From Campylobacteraceae bacterium (GTDB lineage: Bacteria; Campylobacterota; Campylobacteria; Campylobacterales; Campylobacteraceae): 7,944 nucleotides of DNA. The notes beneath the pieces are model-generated. The model searched no databases. It was given only the letters and a program-made list of their open reading frames with translations, and was not told where the DNA came from. Positions 6,666 to 7,944 of the stretch are shown one piece after another (position 1 is the first letter of the stretch; each line of letters starts with the position of its first letter). The stretch covers positions 1 through 7,944 of the forward strand of contig JAAYLJ010000221.1 in the NCBI GenBank assembly GCA_012521935.1, in the 5' to 3' direction. Position numbers and translations under genes: made by a program.

Positions 6666-7943
6666 ATGAAAATAGTCGTAGTTGAAGACGATATAAATAT
6701 GAGAAAATCACTTGAGTTTGCCTTAGGTGAGTACAGCGAATTTGAAATTATTGCCTATAAAAACGCCACTGAAGCACTAAGAAAAATGCCACAAGATTGC
6801 GATTTAGTCATAACCGATATTAATATGCCAGGGATGGATGGACTTACCTTCATTAAAGAGCTTAATGGTAAATTTGAGGTAATAGTAATAACAGGAAACG
6901 CTACTTTAAATAGAGCCATTGAATCTGTTAGGCTTGGCGTTAAAGATTTTTTAACTAAACCTTTTGAGATAGATACATTAGTTGAAGCCATAAAAAGAAG
7001 TGAAACCATAGCTAAAAAGAGTAGAAAAAAAATTACAACTATAAAAAATTCTAATTTTTTAGCAACTTCACCAGTCTTAGAGAGAGCTTTAAATTTAGCA
7101 AAAAGAGCTGCAAAAACAGATGCAACAGTTCTTCTTTTGGGGGAAAGTGGTGTTGGAAAAGAGCTTTTTGCTAACTATGTTCATCAAAACTCATTAAGAG
7201 AAAAAGGCCCTTTTGTGGCACTTAATATGGCGGCAATTCCAGAAAATTTGCTTGAGAGTGAACTATTTGGTTTTGAAAAAGGTGCTTTTACTGATGCTAG
7301 TAGCTCTAAAAAAGGGCATTTTGAATTAGCAAATGGCGGAACACTTTTTTTAGACGAGATAGGTGAAATGCCAATCTCTTTGCAGGCGAAACTTTTAAGG
7401 GCATTGCAAGAAAAAGAGGTATCTCCATTAGGGGGTTCAAAACCTGTTAAAATTGATGTTAGGATTGTTTCAGCTACAAATGCAAATATACAAGAAAAGA
7501 TTAAAAAAGGTGAGTTTAGGGAAGATTTATATTATAGATTAAATACAATTCCAGTAACTATTCCACCTTTAAAAGAGCGAACAGATGAGATAGAGCCAAT
7601 AGCAGTTAAAACCCTAGAAAGAGTCTGTAAAGAGTATGATTTAGATGAAAAAACTTTTAGCAAGGAAGCTTTAAAAGAGTTAAAAGAGTATGGTTGGCCT
7701 GGAAATATTAGAGAGTTAATCTCTGTTGTTGAAAGGGCTGCTATCTTGAGTGAAAATGAAGCAATTAGCAAAGATGATCTATTTTTAGAGAGCAGACAGA
7801 CAAAAGATGAGATAGGTAAAATGGAGAAAAATTTAATTGTTGAGGTTTTAAATAGTGTTAATAATGATAAAGAAGAGGCTTGTAAGATTTTAGGTTTTTC
7901 ACTTGAAATTTTGGAATTAAAACTTAAAAAATATCACTTGTAA
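6666..7943 (+). CDS. flgR: Sigma-54 response regulator FlgR (NtrC family)
   Basis: FlgR is the response regulator of the FlgS/FlgR pair and remodels RpoN holoenzyme with ATP to open flagellar rod, hook and related promoters. It has 425 residues. Receiver domain: acidic pocket Asp8/Asp9, phospho-acceptor Asp51 (TDINMPGMDG), Thr76 and Lys98 (TKPF). AAA+ domain: Walker A GESGVGKE at 159-166, sigma-54 contact loop GAFTDA at 206-211 (consensus GAFTGA), Walker B LFLDEIGEM with Asp230-Glu231, sensor I SATN at 269-272, REDLYYRLN at 285-293 and sensor II WPGNIREL at 344-351. The C-terminus (about 385-425) is a degenerate Fis-type helix-turn-helix. GAGAG at 6657-6661 is 4 bases before the ATG. It starts 18 bases after flgQ, so it can be read from the flgP promoter. 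A TAAAAT at 6645-6650 could also serve as a weak own -10. Confidence 0.94.
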   Translation: MKIVVVEDDINMRKSLEFALGEYSEFEIIAYKNATEALRKMPQDCDLVITDINMPGMDGLTFIKELNGKFEVIVITGNATLNRAIESVRLGVKDFLTKPFEIDTLVEAIKRSETIAKKSRKKITTIKNSNFLATSPVLERALNLAKRAAKTDATVLLLGESGVGKELFANYVHQNSLREKGPFVALNMAAIPENLLESELFGFEKGAFTDASSSKKGHFELANGGTLFLDEIGEMPISLQAKLLRALQEKEVSPLGGSKPVKIDVRIVSATNANIQEKIKKGEFREDLYYRLNTIPVTIPPLKERTDEIEPIAVKTLERVCKEYDLDEKTFSKEALKELKEYGWPGNIRELISVVERAAILSENEAISKDDLFLESRQTKDEIGKMEKNLIVEVLNSVNNDKEEACKILGFSLEILELKLKKYHL

Positions 7944-7944
7944 A

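Noticed and set aside
6755..7009. Minus-strand open frames opposite flgR, lepA, mapA and gyrA
   Set aside because: Each is short, lacks a ribosome binding site or a known domain, and lies wholly opposite a well-identified gene.

Overview
The window is compact, AT-rich, entirely plus-strand DNA from a member of the Campylobacterota (formerly Epsilonproteobacteria). The evidence is the gene order lepA - mapA - ctsW/comF - gyrA - flgP - flgQ - flgR. From memory this order matches the Campylobacter jejuni block Cj1030c to Cj1024c. A -24/-12 promoter upstream of flgP also matches the form I recall for that lineage. The GyrA sequence around the quinolone-resistance region differs from the C. jejuni type as I remember it, so I do not assign a genus.

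Layout. Positions 1-204 are the 3' end of prs (PRPP synthase). Positions 213-2006 are lepA (elongation factor 4), interrupted by one in-frame TAA at 786-788, exactly where the GTPase domain joins domain II. mapA (outer-membrane lipoprotein, 2016-2588) and a ComF/CtsW phosphoribosyltransferase-like competence gene (2589-3164) follow with almost no gaps, so prs-lepA-mapA-ctsW reads as one transcription unit. gyrA (3211-5724) has a plausible own -10 element just after the ctsW stop. A perfect-looking sigma-54 promoter (5725-5742) begins on the base after the gyrA stop and drives flgP (5776-6285), flgQ (6261-6647, overlapping flgP) and probably flgR (6666-7943). No gap exceeds 60 bases, and I see no tRNA, rRNA, insertion sequence or CRISPR.

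How the genes work together. The last three genes form a flagellar module. FlgP is the lipoprotein of the basal disk, FlgQ is a small exported protein known to support FlgP, and FlgR is the NtrC-type regulator that activates sigma-54 flagellar promoters such as the one in front of flgP. If transcription reads through into flgR, the activator reinforces its own synthesis. The first half is housekeeping (PRPP supply, translation quality, DNA supercoiling) with a surface lipoprotein and a DNA-uptake gene in between.

Most notable observations. (1) A 14-bp hairpin (5747-5777) buries both the Shine-Dalgarno and the ATG of flgP. The predicted sigma-54 start site falls inside its 5' arm, so only transcripts reading through from gyrA would carry the whole hairpin. 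This suggests silencing of read-through message. (2) The single in-frame stop in an otherwise full-length lepA. (3) A 10-bp hairpin just after the flgP stop, inside the start of flgQ. (4) Two departures from consensus in FlgR: GAFTDA in place of GAFTGA, and an eroded Fis-type helix-turn-helix.
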